Source: Pseudomonas akapageensis
Lineage (GTDB): Bacteria > Pseudomonadota > Gammaproteobacteria > Pseudomonadales > Pseudomonadaceae
Direction of reading: 5' to 3'
Assembly: GCF_011355085.1 (NCBI RefSeq)
Contig: NZ_VXCP01000045.1
Location: 1-64,000 of the forward strand
DNA length: 64,000 bases
Every line of letters starts with the position of its first letter. Position 1 is the stretch's first letter. Made by a program: the position numbers and the translations under genes. The notes under the pieces were generated by a model. That model did no database searches. It saw nothing but the letters and a program-made list of their open reading frames with translations, and was not told the origin of the DNA. Below are positions 33,964 through 43,815 of the stretch, piece after piece.

Positions 33964-35478
33964 ATGCAGCATTTCAGACAGATCGGCATCATCGGCAGCG
34001 GTGCCATGGGCCGGGGCATCGCCCAGTTGTTCGCCAGTGCCGGGGTCGAGGTCTTGCTTCACGACAGCCGCAGCGAAGCCATCGAGCAGGCGCTGGGTCA
34101 TAACCGCGAACTGCTCGAGCGCGCCGCGGCCAAGGGCAAGCTCAGCGCCGAGGCGCTGGCGGCATCCCAGGCGTGCATGAGCCCGGCCTATCGCCTGCAG
34201 GACCTGGCCGGCTGCGATCTGTTGATCGAAGCCATCGTGGAGAATCTCGAAGCCAAGCAGGCGCTGTTCCGTGAACTCGAGCAACTGGTCAGCGTCGATG
34301 CGGTGCTGGCCAGCAATACCTCGTCCTTGTCGATCAGCCAGATTGCCAGCGGTTGCCGGCATCCCGAACGCGTGGCTGGCTTTCACTTCTTCAATCCGGT
34401 GCCCTTGATGAAGATCGTCGAGGTGGTGCGCGGCGAACGCACGGCGCCCCAGGTGGTCGAGCGGCTGAGCGCCCTGGCCGAACAGGCCGGGCACTTCGCG
34501 GCAGTCACGCCGGATTCCCCGGGTTTCCTGGTCAACCACGCCGGACGTGCCTTTGGCCCGGAAGCTTTGCGTATTCTCGGCGAAGGCATCGCCAGCGCGG
34601 AGCAGATCGACCGCATCCTCAAGGACAGCCTGGGCTTTCGCATGGGGCCCTTCGAGTTGTTCGACCTGGTCGGGCTGGACATTGCCCATGCAGTGATGGA
34701 GTCGATCCATCAGCAGTTTTATCAGGACCCGCGCTACACACCTTCGGCACTGGTGCCGCCACGGCTGGCCGGTGGCTTGCTGGGGCGCAAGAGCGGTGAG
34801 GGGTTCTATCGCTATGCAGACGGCAAGGCGGTGCTATCGGAGCCGTTGCCGATGCCTGCTGCGACGATCGATCGGCCATTCTGGCTGGACAGTCGCGATC
34901 CGGCGGTACGAGAAAAAGTTGCGGCCGTGCTGGCGGTGGCCGGTGCCGAACTGGAGCAGGGCACCCGGCCCGGCCCGACGGCAATCTGCCTGGTCACTCC
35001 GCTAGGCGAAGATGCCAGCAGTGCTATCGCAACCCAGCAACTGCCGCCCGAGCGCAGCCTGGCCCTGGAGACTTTTGCCGGCTTCGAGACAAGGCGGGTG
35101 TTGATGCGTCAGCCGGCGCTCGACCCGGCTGTGTTGGCCCAGGCTCGCCAGGTGTTCACAGCCGATTGCGTGCCGGTCGAAGTGATCAACGACTCACCGG
35201 GCTTCATCGCCCAGCGCGTGCTGGCCGGGATCGTCAACCTCGGTTGCGAGATCGCCCAACGGCGCATCGCCACGCCCGCCACCCTGGACCGTGCCGTGCA
35301 GTTGGCGCTGGGTTATCCATTGGGTCCGCTGGCATTCGGCGAGCGCTTTGGCGCGGCCCGTATCCAGCAGATTCTCAACGCCCTGCACGACTTGTTTCAG
35401 GAGCCCCGCTACCGGGTCAGCCCCTGGCTGCGCCGACGCGTGCAGTTGGGGCTGTCGCTGACCACGCCTGAGGAATGA
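33964..35478 (+). CDS. 3-hydroxyacyl-CoA dehydrogenase (duplicated C-domain, PaaH-type)
   Basis: The 504-residue protein uses the ATG at 33964 after GAGGAG. The N-terminal NAD fold (IGIIGSGAMGRGIAQLFASA) is followed by the His motif (VAGFHFFNPVPLMKIVEVVR) and NDSPGF-type segments twice (DSPGFLVNHAG and NDSPGFIAQRVLAGIVN). The length and duplicated C-terminal domain match PaaH/FadB-like single-function dehydrogenases of about 505 residues. It should oxidise 3-hydroxypimeloyl-CoA with NAD. Confidence 0.88.
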   Translation: MQHFRQIGIIGSGAMGRGIAQLFASAGVEVLLHDSRSEAIEQALGHNRELLERAAAKGKLSAEALAASQACMSPAYRLQDLAGCDLLIEAIVENLEAKQALFRELEQLVSVDAVLASNTSSLSISQIASGCRHPERVAGFHFFNPVPLMKIVEVVRGERTAPQVVERLSALAEQAGHFAAVTPDSPGFLVNHAGRAFGPEALRILGEGIASAEQIDRILKDSLGFRMGPFELFDLVGLDIAHAVMESIHQQFYQDPRYTPSALVPPRLAGGLLGRKSGEGFYRYADGKAVLSEPLPMPAATIDRPFWLDSRDPAVREKVAAVLAVAGAELEQGTRPGPTAICLVTPLGEDASSAIATQQLPPERSLALETFAGFETRRVLMRQPALDPAVLAQARQVFTADCVPVEVINDSPGFIAQRVLAGIVNLGCEIAQRRIATPATLDRAVQLALGYPLGPLAFGERFGAARIQQILNALHDLFQEPRYRVSPWLRRRVQLGLSLTTPEE

Positions 35479-35480
35479 CC

Positions 35481-36683
35481 ATGACTGCCTATATCTACGA
35501 TGGCCTGCGCACGCCCTTCGCCCGGCATGCCGGCGCCCTGGCCAGTATCCGCCCGGATGATCTGTTGGCGACCCTGGTGCGTGCACTGGTAGCGCGTAAC
35601 CCATTCGATAGTGCTGAATATGAGGATCTGATCGCCGGTTGTAGCAATCAGGCCGGTGAGGATGCGCGCAACCTGGCCCGTCACGCGGCGCTGCTGGCCG
35701 GGCTGCCGACCTCGGTGGCCGGGGTGACGGTCAATCGCTTGTGTGGTTCGGGCCTGGCCGCCGTGCTGGATGCCGCGCGTGCAGTGCGTGCCGGTGAGGG
35801 CGAGTTGTTTATTGCAGGCGGTGCGGAAAGCATGAGCCGTGCACCCTTTGTCGTGGCCAAGGCCAACAGTGCGTGGTCGCGGGATTTCATCGCGTTCGAC
35901 AGCACCATCGGCGCGCGCTTTCCCAACCCTCGGGTCGAGGCCGCGTTCGGCACCGACTCCATGCCGGAAACCGCCGACAACATTGCCCGTGAACTCGGCA
36001 TCGGTCGCGAGCAGGCCGATATCTATGCGGCACGCAGCCAGGCACTGTTTCAGGCGGCGCTCGAGGAAGGTTTCCATAGCGGCGAGATACTGCCCATCGA
36101 AGTGCCCCAGGGGCGCAAGCAGCCACCCCGGCTGGTCGACCGCGATGAACACCCACGCCCGGACAGTACGGTCGAGGCATTGAGCCGACTCAAGCCTCTT
36201 TTTGCTGAAGGCGTGACCACTGCCGGCAACGCATCGGGCGTCAACGATGGCGCGGCGGCGTTGCTGATCGGTTCGTACGAAGTGGGTCAGCGTCATGGCT
36301 GCAAGCCACGCGCGCGGATCCTCTCGGGTGCCGTGGCCGGTGTGGAACCGCGCCTCATGGGCCTGGGGCCCGTACCCGCCATCGCCAAGGCCTTGCAGCG
36401 CGCGGGATTGACACTGGCCGACATGGACCTGATCGAAATCAACGAAGCCTTCGCCGCCCAGGTCCTGGGTTGTGCGCAACAACTTGGCCTGGCCTTCGAC
36501 GATTCGCGCCTGAACCCCAACGGCGGTGCCATCGCCGTCGGCCATCCATTGGGCGCTTCCGGTGCGCGCCTGGTCATCGGCGCCGTGCGGCAACTGGAGC
36601 GCACGGGCGGTCGATATGCCCTGGTCAGCCTGTGTATCGGCCTGGGCCAAGGCATTGCCTGCGTGATCGAACGACTCGACTGA
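35481..36683 (+). CDS. Thiolase (3-ketopimeloyl-CoA thiolase-like)
   Basis: The 400-residue protein has the acylated Cys in VNRLCGSGLAAVLD, a C-terminal His motif GGAIAVGHPLGASGAR and the second Cys in VSLCIGLGQG. The ATG at 35481 (TGAGGA 8 nt upstream) is preferred to the ATG at 35475, which overlaps the previous stop. It would cleave 3-ketopimeloyl-CoA to glutaryl-CoA and acetyl-CoA, the PimB step. Confidence 0.88.
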   Translation: MTAYIYDGLRTPFARHAGALASIRPDDLLATLVRALVARNPFDSAEYEDLIAGCSNQAGEDARNLARHAALLAGLPTSVAGVTVNRLCGSGLAAVLDAARAVRAGEGELFIAGGAESMSRAPFVVAKANSAWSRDFIAFDSTIGARFPNPRVEAAFGTDSMPETADNIARELGIGREQADIYAARSQALFQAALEEGFHSGEILPIEVPQGRKQPPRLVDRDEHPRPDSTVEALSRLKPLFAEGVTTAGNASGVNDGAAALLIGSYEVGQRHGCKPRARILSGAVAGVEPRLMGLGPVPAIAKALQRAGLTLADMDLIEINEAFAAQVLGCAQQLGLAFDDSRLNPNGGAIAVGHPLGASGARLVIGAVRQLERTGGRYALVSLCIGLGQGIACVIERLD

Positions 36684-36723
36684 ACCCCCACAACAACAAC
36701 AACGCTATTCGGAGAACTTCACC

Positions 36724-37905
36724 ATGGCCGCAAAGGCAAGCTTCAACTGGATCGACCCACTGCTGCTGGATCAACAACTGAGTGAGGACGAGCGCATGGT
36801 GCGCGACAGCGCCCGCCAGTTCGCCGCGAAACAACTGGCGCCACGGGTGCTGGAAGCCTTCCGCCATGAACAGACCGACCCGGCGATTTTTCGCGAAATG
36901 GGCGAGACCGGGCTGCTGGGCGCGACCATTCCCGAGGTCTATGGCGGCAGTGGCTTGAACAGTGTCTGCTATGGCCTGATCGCCCGTGAGGTGGAACGCG
37001 TGGACTCGGGCTACCGCTCGATGATGAGCGTACAGTCCTCGTTGGTGATGGTGCCGATCCATGAGTTCGGCTCCGAAGCCACCCGGCAGAAGTACCTGCC
37101 GAAGCTGGCCAGTGGCGAGTGGATTGGTTGCTTCGGCCTGACCGAGCCCAATCATGGTTCCGATCCGGGTTCGCTGATTACTCGGGCCAGGAAAGTCGAG
37201 GGCGGCTATCGTCTGACCGGGGCGAAGATGTGGATCACCAACAGCCCGATTGCCGATGTGTTCGTGGTCTGGGCCAAGGACGATGCGGGCGACATTCGTG
37301 GCTTCGTGCTGGAAAAGGGCTGGCAGGGGCTGAGTGCACCGGCGATCCATGGCAAGGTCGGCCTGCGTGCCTCGATTACGGGGGAGATTGTGATGGACAA
37401 CGTGTTCGTGCCCGAAGAGAACCTGTTCCCGGACGTGCGTGGCCTGAAGGGACCGTTCACTTGCCTGAACTCTGCCCGTTACGGCATCAGCTGGGGCGCG
37501 TTGGGAGCGGCTGAAGATTGCTGGCACACGGCGCGTCAGTACACGCTTGATCGTCAACAGTTCGGTCGGCCATTGGCAGCCAATCAACTGATCCAGAAAA
37601 AACTCGCCGACATGCAGACCGAAATTACCCTGGCACTACAGGGCTGCCTGCGCCTCGGCCGGATGAAGGATGAAGGCATCGCTGCCGTGGAAATCACCTC
37701 GATCATGAAGCGCAACAGCTGCGGCAAGGCACTGGATATCGCGCGCATGGCGCGGGACATGCTTGGGGGGAATGGGATTAGCGACGAGTTTGGCGTGGCG
37801 CGGCATCTGGTCAATCTGGAGGTGGTGAACACCTATGAGGGGACGCATGATGTGCATGCGTTGATATTGGGCCGGGCGCAGACGGGAATTCAGGCGTTTT
37901 GCTGA
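36724..37905 (+). CDS. gcdH: Glutaryl-CoA dehydrogenase
   Basis: The 393-residue protein starts after GGAGAAC. It is a strong family match: PEVYGGSGLNSVCYGLIARE, VDSGYRSMMSVQSSLVMVPI, FGLTEPNHGSDPGSL, and catalytic Glu in NTYEGTHDVHALILGRAQTG. It oxidises and decarboxylates glutaryl-CoA to crotonyl-CoA. It is the last gene of the rightward operon, where it takes the C5 product of pimeloyl-CoA thiolysis, and it could also serve the glutarate block next door. No CoA-transferase (GcdG-like) gene is present here. Confidence 0.93.
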   Translation: MAAKASFNWIDPLLLDQQLSEDERMVRDSARQFAAKQLAPRVLEAFRHEQTDPAIFREMGETGLLGATIPEVYGGSGLNSVCYGLIAREVERVDSGYRSMMSVQSSLVMVPIHEFGSEATRQKYLPKLASGEWIGCFGLTEPNHGSDPGSLITRARKVEGGYRLTGAKMWITNSPIADVFVVWAKDDAGDIRGFVLEKGWQGLSAPAIHGKVGLRASITGEIVMDNVFVPEENLFPDVRGLKGPFTCLNSARYGISWGALGAAEDCWHTARQYTLDRQQFGRPLAANQLIQKKLADMQTEITLALQGCLRLGRMKDEGIAAVEITSIMKRNSCGKALDIARMARDMLGGNGISDEFGVARHLVNLEVVNTYEGTHDVHALILGRAQTGIQAFC

Positions 37906-37907
37906 TA

Positions 37908-38020
37908 GACCGCGGCGCTTGAATCGCGGCGGTCCTGCGATCCGGCAAGACCCGCACCCACAGAGATCACTACTTACCTGTGGGAGCGGGCTTGCCCGCG
38001 ATCCCACGCGCAGCGTGGGA
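37908..38020. repeat. REP-like palindromes at convergent gene ends
   Basis: This region holds a GACCGC/GCGGTC hairpin (37908-37934), then a Pseudomonas REP (GTGGGAGCGGGCTTGCCCGC type) and a short TCCCACGC/GCGTGGGA hairpin ending at about 38020. It lies between the convergent gcdH and aminotransferase stops and probably ends both transcripts. Confidence 0.75.
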
Positions 38021-38025
38021 AACAT

Positions 38026-39405
38026 TCAACGGTTGGCGTCAAACCACTCCTGAGTATCTGCCAACGCCTTGCCAAACACCTCCAGAATCGCCCGAATATC
38101 CGCCTCGGTCGAAATCAGTGGTGGGCAGAAGGCAATCGCGTCACCCATGTTGCGGGTGATCATGCCGTGCGCCTGGGCGCGGCCGGCCAGGTAGCGACCC
38201 AGCTTGCCGACTACCTCGAACGGCGCCTTGGTCTCACGGTCAGCGACCAGTTCGACCGCGGCGATCAAGCCAATGCCACGCACTTCACCCACCAGCGGAT
38301 GATTCGCGAACTCGCGCAGGCCGGCCTGGAGGACTTCGCCCATGGCCGCAGCGTGCTGCACCAGGTTGTCTTCCTCGATGATCTTGAGGTTTTCCAGCGC
38401 CACGGCGGCGGCAACCGGGTGGCCGCTGCCGGTGAAGCCATGGCCCAGGGTGCCCAGGTTGTGGCTCTGGTCGGCGATGCCCTGGTACAGCTCGTCGTTG
38501 ATCAGGATCGCCGAGATCGGCTGGTAGGACGACGACAACTGCTTGGACAGGACCATCACATCCGGGCGGATGCCGAAGGTCTGGCTGCCGAACATGTTGC
38601 CGGTACGGCCAAAACCGCAGATCACTTCGTCGGCGACGATCAGCACGTCGTGCTTGCGGCACACGGCCTGGATCTTGTCCCAGTAGGTACGCGGTGGCAC
38701 GATCACGCCACCGGCGCCCATCAGCGGTTCGGCATAGAAGGCCGCGACGGTTTCGGCGCCTTCGCGCAGGATCAGGCTTTCCAGTTCGGCGGCCAGGCGA
38801 TCGGCGAACTGCTCTTCGCTTTCACCTGGCAGGGCATTGCGGTAGTGATGCGGGCTGCCGACATGGTGGAAGCCCGCCAGCGGCACATCGAAGCCACGCT
38901 GGTTGGCCGGGATGCCGGTCAGGCTGGCGCTGACGATGGTGATGCCGTGGTAACCGCTGACGCGGCTGATGAATTTCTTCTTGGCCGGCTTGCCGATGGC
39001 GTTGTTGCGGTACCAGATCAGCTTGACCACGGTGTCGTTGGCTTCGGAACCGGAGTTGGTGAAAAACACCTTGCTCATGGGCACCGGCGCCATGGCGATC
39101 AGCTTGTCCGCCAGCTCGATGCTCGGGGCGTGGGACTTGTGGCTGAACAGGTGGTAGAACGGCAGTTGGCGCAGTTGTTTTTCCGCCGCCTTGATCAGGC
39201 GCTCGTTGCTGAAGCCCAGCGCCGTGCTCCACAGACCGGACATGGCCTCTATGTACTGCTTGCCCTGGTCGTCGTAGACGTGGATGCCTTCGCCACGCTC
39301 GATGATCAGCGGGCCGACTTCTTCGTGCACGCGGGCATCGGTGTAGGGGTGCAGTTGGTGTTGCTTGTCTTTTTCGGCCAGCGACAGATCTTGCTTGCTC
39401 ATCAT
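38026..39405 (-). CDS. Class III omega-amino acid/diamine aminotransferase
   Basis: The 459-residue fold-type I PLP enzyme shows FFTNSGSEANDTVVKLIWY, IADEVICGFGRTGNMFGSQT, PLP Lys in VLSKQLSSSYQPIS, and GHGFTGSGHPVAAAVALEN. It is in the beta-alanine/putrescine:pyruvate aminotransferase group. It lies after the permease of the lysine/aminovalerate block but behind a terminator-like hairpin, so it may have its own promoter. A role with cadaverine, putrescine or aminovalerate is an inference. Confidence 0.85.
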   Translation of the reverse strand: MMSKQDLSLAEKDKQHQLHPYTDARVHEEVGPLIIERGEGIHVYDDQGKQYIEAMSGLWSTALGFSNERLIKAAEKQLRQLPFYHLFSHKSHAPSIELADKLIAMAPVPMSKVFFTNSGSEANDTVVKLIWYRNNAIGKPAKKKFISRVSGYHGITIVSASLTGIPANQRGFDVPLAGFHHVGSPHHYRNALPGESEEQFADRLAAELESLILREGAETVAAFYAEPLMGAGGVIVPPRTYWDKIQAVCRKHDVLIVADEVICGFGRTGNMFGSQTFGIRPDVMVLSKQLSSSYQPISAILINDELYQGIADQSHNLGTLGHGFTGSGHPVAAAVALENLKIIEEDNLVQHAAAMGEVLQAGLREFANHPLVGEVRGIGLIAAVELVADRETKAPFEVVGKLGRYLAGRAQAHGMITRNMGDAIAFCPPLISTEADIRAILEVFGKALADTQEWFDANR

Positions 39406-39440
39406 GAGACTCTCTCTAAAAGGAAATGGGCTCGAAAAGG

Positions 39441-39460
39441 AAAGGGGCTTGCGCCCCTTT
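39441..39460 (-). terminator. Hairpin after the permease gene
   Basis: AAAGGGGC-TTGC-GCCCCTTT (8-bp stem). On the minus strand it follows the permease stop within 10 bases and is followed by a CCTTTTC stretch. It probably ends or attenuates the lysine/aminovalerate transcript before the aminotransferase gene. Confidence 0.6.
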
Positions 39461-39467
39461 TATGGCA

Positions 39468-40892
39468 TCAACGTCCGGTTGATACCGGAATACCGCCCAA
39501 GGCGGTCACACGTGCCTTGGCCTTGGCATGCCGACGGCTGACCAGCAGGCCGGAACAGACCACCAGCACGCTCAACACGGCGGTGGCAACCACCTCCAGT
39601 TGATGGTCGGGACGGAACAACATCACCACCAGCACGCCGGAGATGAACAGGATCACTGCCCAGGTCAACCACGGGAACAGCCACATGCGGTAGTCCAGCT
39701 GCTTGCCTTGCGCGGTGAGTTTCTTGCGCAGGCGCAATTGCGAAACAGCGATCACCAGGTACACCAGCAGGGCGATGGTGCCGGAGCTGGCCATCAGGAA
39801 GCCGAACACCTTGGACGGCACCATGTAGTTGGCGATCACGGTCAGGAACGCCGCACCGGTCGACAGCAGCACCGCATAGATCGGCGTACCGCTGCTGGTG
39901 GTGTGCTGCGCACAGGCCGGGGCTTCGCCGCGCTTGCTCAGGGAGAAGAGCATGCGCGAAGCGGTGTACAGCGAGGAGTTCAGGCAACTGGTGACCGAGG
40001 TCAGTACCACCACATCGATCAGCATCTTGGCATGAGGCACGCCGAGGATTTCCAGCACGGTCACGTACGAGCCTTCGCTGGCCAGGCGTGGGTCGTTCCA
40101 GGGCACCAGGGCGACGACGATGAAGATCGACAGGATGTAGAACAGCGCGATCCGCCAGATCACCGAGTTGGTGGCGCGGGAGATCTGCTTCTCGGCAGCG
40201 TCCGATTCGGCCGCCGCGATGGTCACCACTTCCGCTCCCAGGAACGAGAACATGGTGATGAGCATGGCGCTGATCACGGCACCAAAGCCGTTGGGCATGA
40301 AACCACCGGTGTCCCACAGGCGCGAGACGCCGCTGACGCCGGTGTCGGGCAACAGCCCCATGATGGCGCAGATACCCAGGGTGATAAAACCGACAATGGC
40401 CAGCACCTTGACCAGGGCCAGCCAGAACTCGAACTCACCGTAGTTCTTCACGCTGAACAGGTTGGTGGCCGTCAGCAGCAGGGTGATGACCAGCGACAGT
40501 ACCCAGATCTCCAGTTGTGGCACCCAGGAGTTGATGATGGTTGCAGCAATGTTGGCTTCGATCGGGATGATCAGCACCCAGAACCACCAGTACATCCAGC
40601 CGATGCTGAAACCGGCCCACTTGCCGATGGCGCGGTCTGCATAGGTGGAAAAGGAGCCGGTGTCTGGCGATGCAACGGCCATTTCGGCCAGCATGCGCAT
40701 GACCAGAATCACCAGGATGCCGGCGAAGATGTAGGCCAGCACGGCAGCCGGACCTGCCTCGGCGATCGCCCGACCGGAGCCGACGAACAGGCCCGCACCA
40801 ATGACCCCGGCAATCGAGAGCATGGTGACGTGACGGGATTTGAGCCCGTGGCTCAGTTTGTTCTGGGGGGTGTTATTGTGCTTGTTGTTCAT
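39468..40892 (-). CDS. Amino acid permease (GabP-like, APC family)
   Basis: The 474-residue protein has about 12 hydrophobic segments and the APC amino-acid permease start (HVTMLSIAGVIGAGLFVGSG). Further motifs are MFSFLGAEVVTIAAAESD and SSLYTASRMLFSLSKRGEAP. It is similar to GabP. In this operon the most likely substrate is 5-aminovalerate or 4-aminobutyrate, taken up for DavT/DavD (inference from context). Confidence 0.87.
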   Translation of the reverse strand: MNNKHNNTPQNKLSHGLKSRHVTMLSIAGVIGAGLFVGSGRAIAEAGPAAVLAYIFAGILVILVMRMLAEMAVASPDTGSFSTYADRAIGKWAGFSIGWMYWWFWVLIIPIEANIAATIINSWVPQLEIWVLSLVITLLLTATNLFSVKNYGEFEFWLALVKVLAIVGFITLGICAIMGLLPDTGVSGVSRLWDTGGFMPNGFGAVISAMLITMFSFLGAEVVTIAAAESDAAEKQISRATNSVIWRIALFYILSIFIVVALVPWNDPRLASEGSYVTVLEILGVPHAKMLIDVVVLTSVTSCLNSSLYTASRMLFSLSKRGEAPACAQHTTSSGTPIYAVLLSTGAAFLTVIANYMVPSKVFGFLMASSGTIALLVYLVIAVSQLRLRKKLTAQGKQLDYRMWLFPWLTWAVILFISGVLVVMLFRPDHQLEVVATAVLSVLVVCSGLLVSRRHAKAKARVTALGGIPVSTGR

Positions 40893-41002
40893 GGTCTTAC
40901 CTTTCTCAAACAGCGTCCTTGCCGTAGCGAAAACAGGACAGTCCCGGCACGCATGTACCAGGACCGCCTTGGTTTACTCACCGCAGTGACAGAGGACGTG
41001 CC

Positions 41003-42283
41003 TTACGCCAGTTCGTCGAAGCACTCGGCGATGATGCCCAGGCCACGCGCAAGGTCGGCATCGCTGACGGTCAGCGGTACCAGGATGCGCAGGACGTTGT
41101 AGTAAGTACCGCACGACAACAGGATCAGGCCCTTGTCGCGGGCGCGAGCGACGATCTTGCCGGTCAGCTCGGCATTCGGCTTGCTGGCATCACCGCCCTC
41201 GCACAGCTCCACGGCCACCATGGCGCCGAGGTTGCGCACTTGCAGCACGCTGTTGTGCTTCTCGCCGATCTGGCGCAGGCCAGTGGTGAGGATTTCACCC
41301 ACCGACTTGGCGCGGTCCAGCAGTTTTTCTTCTTCGAACGCCTCGATCACCGCCAGGGCGGCAGCGCAGGACACCGGGCTGCCGGCGTAGGTGCCGCCCA
41401 GGCCACCAGGGGCGACCGCGTCCATGATCTCGGCCTTGCCGGCCACGCCCGCCAGCGGGAAGCCGCCGGCGATGGATTTGGCGAAGGTGGTCAGGTCGGC
41501 AGCGATGCCCATCTGTTCCATGGCGAAGAAGGTACCGGTACGGCCGGCACCGGTCTGTACTTCGTCGGCGATCAAGACGATGCCGTGCTCGTCGCACAGG
41601 GCACGCAGGCGCTGCATGAAGGCTTTCGGCGCGACGGTGAAACCGCCTTCGCCTTGCACCGGTTCCAGAATGATGGCGGCGATGTCGCTTGGCTGCGCGT
41701 CGTTCTTGAAGATGCGTTCGATGCTGGCGATGGCGTCATCGATGCTGATGCCATGCAGCTCGTTCGGGTACATGGCGCGGTAGATACCACCTGGCATCAG
41801 GCCCATGCCGGCAGAGTAGGGCACCACTTTGCCGGTCAGCGACAGGGTGTAGTGGGTGCGGCCATGGTAGGCGCCGGTGAAGGCGATCACGCCGGTGCGG
41901 CCGGTATGGGCGCGGGCGATCTTGATGGCATTCTCGACGGCTTCGGCGCCGGTGGTGACCAGCAGGGTCTTCTTGGCGAAGTCGCCCGGGACCAGTTTGT
42001 TCAGCTTCTCGCACAGTTCGACGTAAGGCGCGTAGGCGAAAACGTGGAAGCAGGTGTGGGTCAGCTTGGCTTGTTGCGCCTGTACGGCGGCCATGACTTT
42101 AGGGTGCAGATGGCCGGTATTGAGCACGGCAATGCCGCCGGCGAAATCGAGGTACTCGCGACCTTCGACGTCCCAGACAGTGGCGTTTTCGGCACGGTCG
42201 GCGAAGATCTGGTGGATCTGGCCGACGCCACGGGGAATGGCGTCCAAACGACGTTGCTGCAGGGACTGGTTGGTATCGCTCAT
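41003..42283 (-). CDS. davT: 5-aminovalerate/4-aminobutyrate aminotransferase
   Basis: The 426-residue protein uses the ATG at 42283 (MSDTNQSLQQRR); the longer open frame upstream is spurious. Class III aminotransferase motifs: TTGAEAVENAIKIARAHTGR, GAYHGRTHYTLSLTG, ILEPVQGEGGF, IADEVQTGAGRTG, PLP Lys in TFAKSIAGGFPLAGV. It is very close to GabT/DavT in length and motifs. It converts 5-aminovalerate to glutarate semialdehyde with 2-oxoglutarate as acceptor. Confidence 0.92.
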   Translation of the reverse strand: MSDTNQSLQQRRLDAIPRGVGQIHQIFADRAENATVWDVEGREYLDFAGGIAVLNTGHLHPKVMAAVQAQQAKLTHTCFHVFAYAPYVELCEKLNKLVPGDFAKKTLLVTTGAEAVENAIKIARAHTGRTGVIAFTGAYHGRTHYTLSLTGKVVPYSAGMGLMPGGIYRAMYPNELHGISIDDAIASIERIFKNDAQPSDIAAIILEPVQGEGGFTVAPKAFMQRLRALCDEHGIVLIADEVQTGAGRTGTFFAMEQMGIAADLTTFAKSIAGGFPLAGVAGKAEIMDAVAPGGLGGTYAGSPVSCAAALAVIEAFEEEKLLDRAKSVGEILTTGLRQIGEKHNSVLQVRNLGAMVAVELCEGGDASKPNAELTGKIVARARDKGLILLSCGTYYNVLRILVPLTVSDADLARGLGIIAECFDELA

Positions 42284-42353
42284 GCTTGCCTCATGGGCCG
42301 CAACAGCAGCGGCCTTGTTGATTGAAAAACGGTGGAGATAAAGACCAGGGCTA

Positions 42354-43802
42354 TCAAATGCCGATGCAGAGGTATTTGATTTCCAGGTAGTCCTCGATGC
42401 CGTACTTGGAGCCTTCGCGGCCCAGGCCCGAGGCCTTGATGCCACCGAACGGCGCCACTTCGTTGGAGATGATCCCGGTGTTGACGCCGACGATGCCGTA
42501 CTCCAGCGCCTCGCCCACACGGAACACGCGGCTCAGGTCGCGGGCATAGAAGTAGGAGGCCAGGCCGAACTCGGTGTCGTTGGCCATGGCGATCACATCG
42601 GCTTCATCCTTGAAGCGGAACAGTGGTGCCAGCGGGCCGAAGGTTTCTTCCTTGGCCACGGCGGCATTGCGCGGTACATCCACCAGCACGGTCGGCTCGA
42701 AGAAGGTGCCGCCCAAGGCGTGGGGCTTGCCGCCGGCAACCACGCGAGCGCCTTTGCTCACGGCGTCGTCGATGTGTTCCTGAACCTTGGCCATGGCCTT
42801 GGCGTCGATCAGGGGACCTGTGGTGATGCCGTTTTCCAGGCCGTTGCCGATGTTCAGCTTGGCCACGGCGGCTTTCAGTTTTTCCACGAAGGCATCGTAG
42901 ACACCGTCCTGGATATACAGGCGGTTGGCGCAGACGCAGGTCTGGCCATTGTTGCGGTACTTGGAAATCAGCGCGCCATCGACGGCGGCGTCCAGGTCGG
43001 CGTCATCGAACACGATGAAAGGTGCGTTGCCGCCCAGTTCCAGGGAAACCTTCTTGATGTCCTTGGCGCACTCGACCATCAGCTGGCGGCCGATTTCGGT
43101 GGAGCCGGTGAAGGTCACCTTGCGCACGATCGGGTTGCCGGTCAGCTCGCCGCCGACTTCGCCGGCGCTGCCGGTGACCACGCTGAACACGCCTTTCGGA
43201 ATGCCGGCGCGCTCGGCCAGTTCCGCCAGGGCCAGGGCCGAGTAAGGCGTCTGCGAGGCGGGCTTGAGGACCATGGTGCAACCGGCGGCCAGGGCCGGGC
43301 CGGCCTTGCGGGTGATCATCGCCGAAGGGAAGTTCCACGGGGTGATGGCCGCGGTCACGCCGATCGGCTGCTTGAGCACCATCAGGCGCTTGTCGACCTG
43401 GTGACCGGGGATCATGTCGCCGTAGACGCGCTTGGCTTCTTCGCCGAACCACTCGAGGAAGGAAGCGGCATAGGCGATTTCGCCACGGGATTCAGTCAGC
43501 GGCTTGCCCTGTTCCAGGGTCATCAGGCGCGCCAGGTCTTCCTGGTTGGCCATCATCAGGTCGAACCACTTGCGCAGCTTGTTGGCGCGTTCCTTGGCGG
43601 TCAGGGCACGCCAGGCCGGCAGGGCCTTGTCGGCGGCCTCAATGGCGCGGCGGGTCTCGGCGGCGCCCATTTTCGGCACGCTGCCGATGATTTCGCCGGT
43701 GGCCGGGTTGTTGACCTTCAGGGTCTGGCCGTTGTCGGCATCTACCCATGCACCGTCGATGTAGGCTTGTTGGCGGAACAGTTGCGGATCGTTGAGTTGC
43801 AC
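42354..43802 (-). CDS. davD: Glutarate/succinate semialdehyde dehydrogenase
   Basis: The 482-residue aldehyde dehydrogenase is typical of GabD/DavD: VTAAITPWNFPSAMITRK, LKPASQTPYSA, catalytic Glu in LELGGNAPFIVFDDAD, and Cys in NNGQTCVCANRLY. With davT beside it, it oxidises glutarate semialdehyde to glutarate with NADP. It stands between lhgO and davT in the same leftward operon. Confidence 0.92.
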   Translation of the reverse strand: MQLNDPQLFRQQAYIDGAWVDADNGQTLKVNNPATGEIIGSVPKMGAAETRRAIEAADKALPAWRALTAKERANKLRKWFDLMMANQEDLARLMTLEQGKPLTESRGEIAYAASFLEWFGEEAKRVYGDMIPGHQVDKRLMVLKQPIGVTAAITPWNFPSAMITRKAGPALAAGCTMVLKPASQTPYSALALAELAERAGIPKGVFSVVTGSAGEVGGELTGNPIVRKVTFTGSTEIGRQLMVECAKDIKKVSLELGGNAPFIVFDDADLDAAVDGALISKYRNNGQTCVCANRLYIQDGVYDAFVEKLKAAVAKLNIGNGLENGITTGPLIDAKAMAKVQEHIDDAVSKGARVVAGGKPHALGGTFFEPTVLVDVPRNAAVAKEETFGPLAPLFRFKDEADVIAMANDTEFGLASYFYARDLSRVFRVGEALEYGIVGVNTGIISNEVAPFGGIKASGLGREGSKYGIEDYLEIKYLCIGI

Positions 43803-43815
43803 GCGAAATTCCTTC

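Noticed and set aside
38167..39603. 478-residue plus-strand ORF opposite the aminotransferase
   Set aside because: Same reason: the minus strand has the PLP-enzyme motifs, and this ORF lacks any.
42284..42520. Longer N-terminus for DavT reaching 42520
   Set aside because: The added 79 residues run into the davD gene and look random. The ATG at 42283 gives the normal family length.
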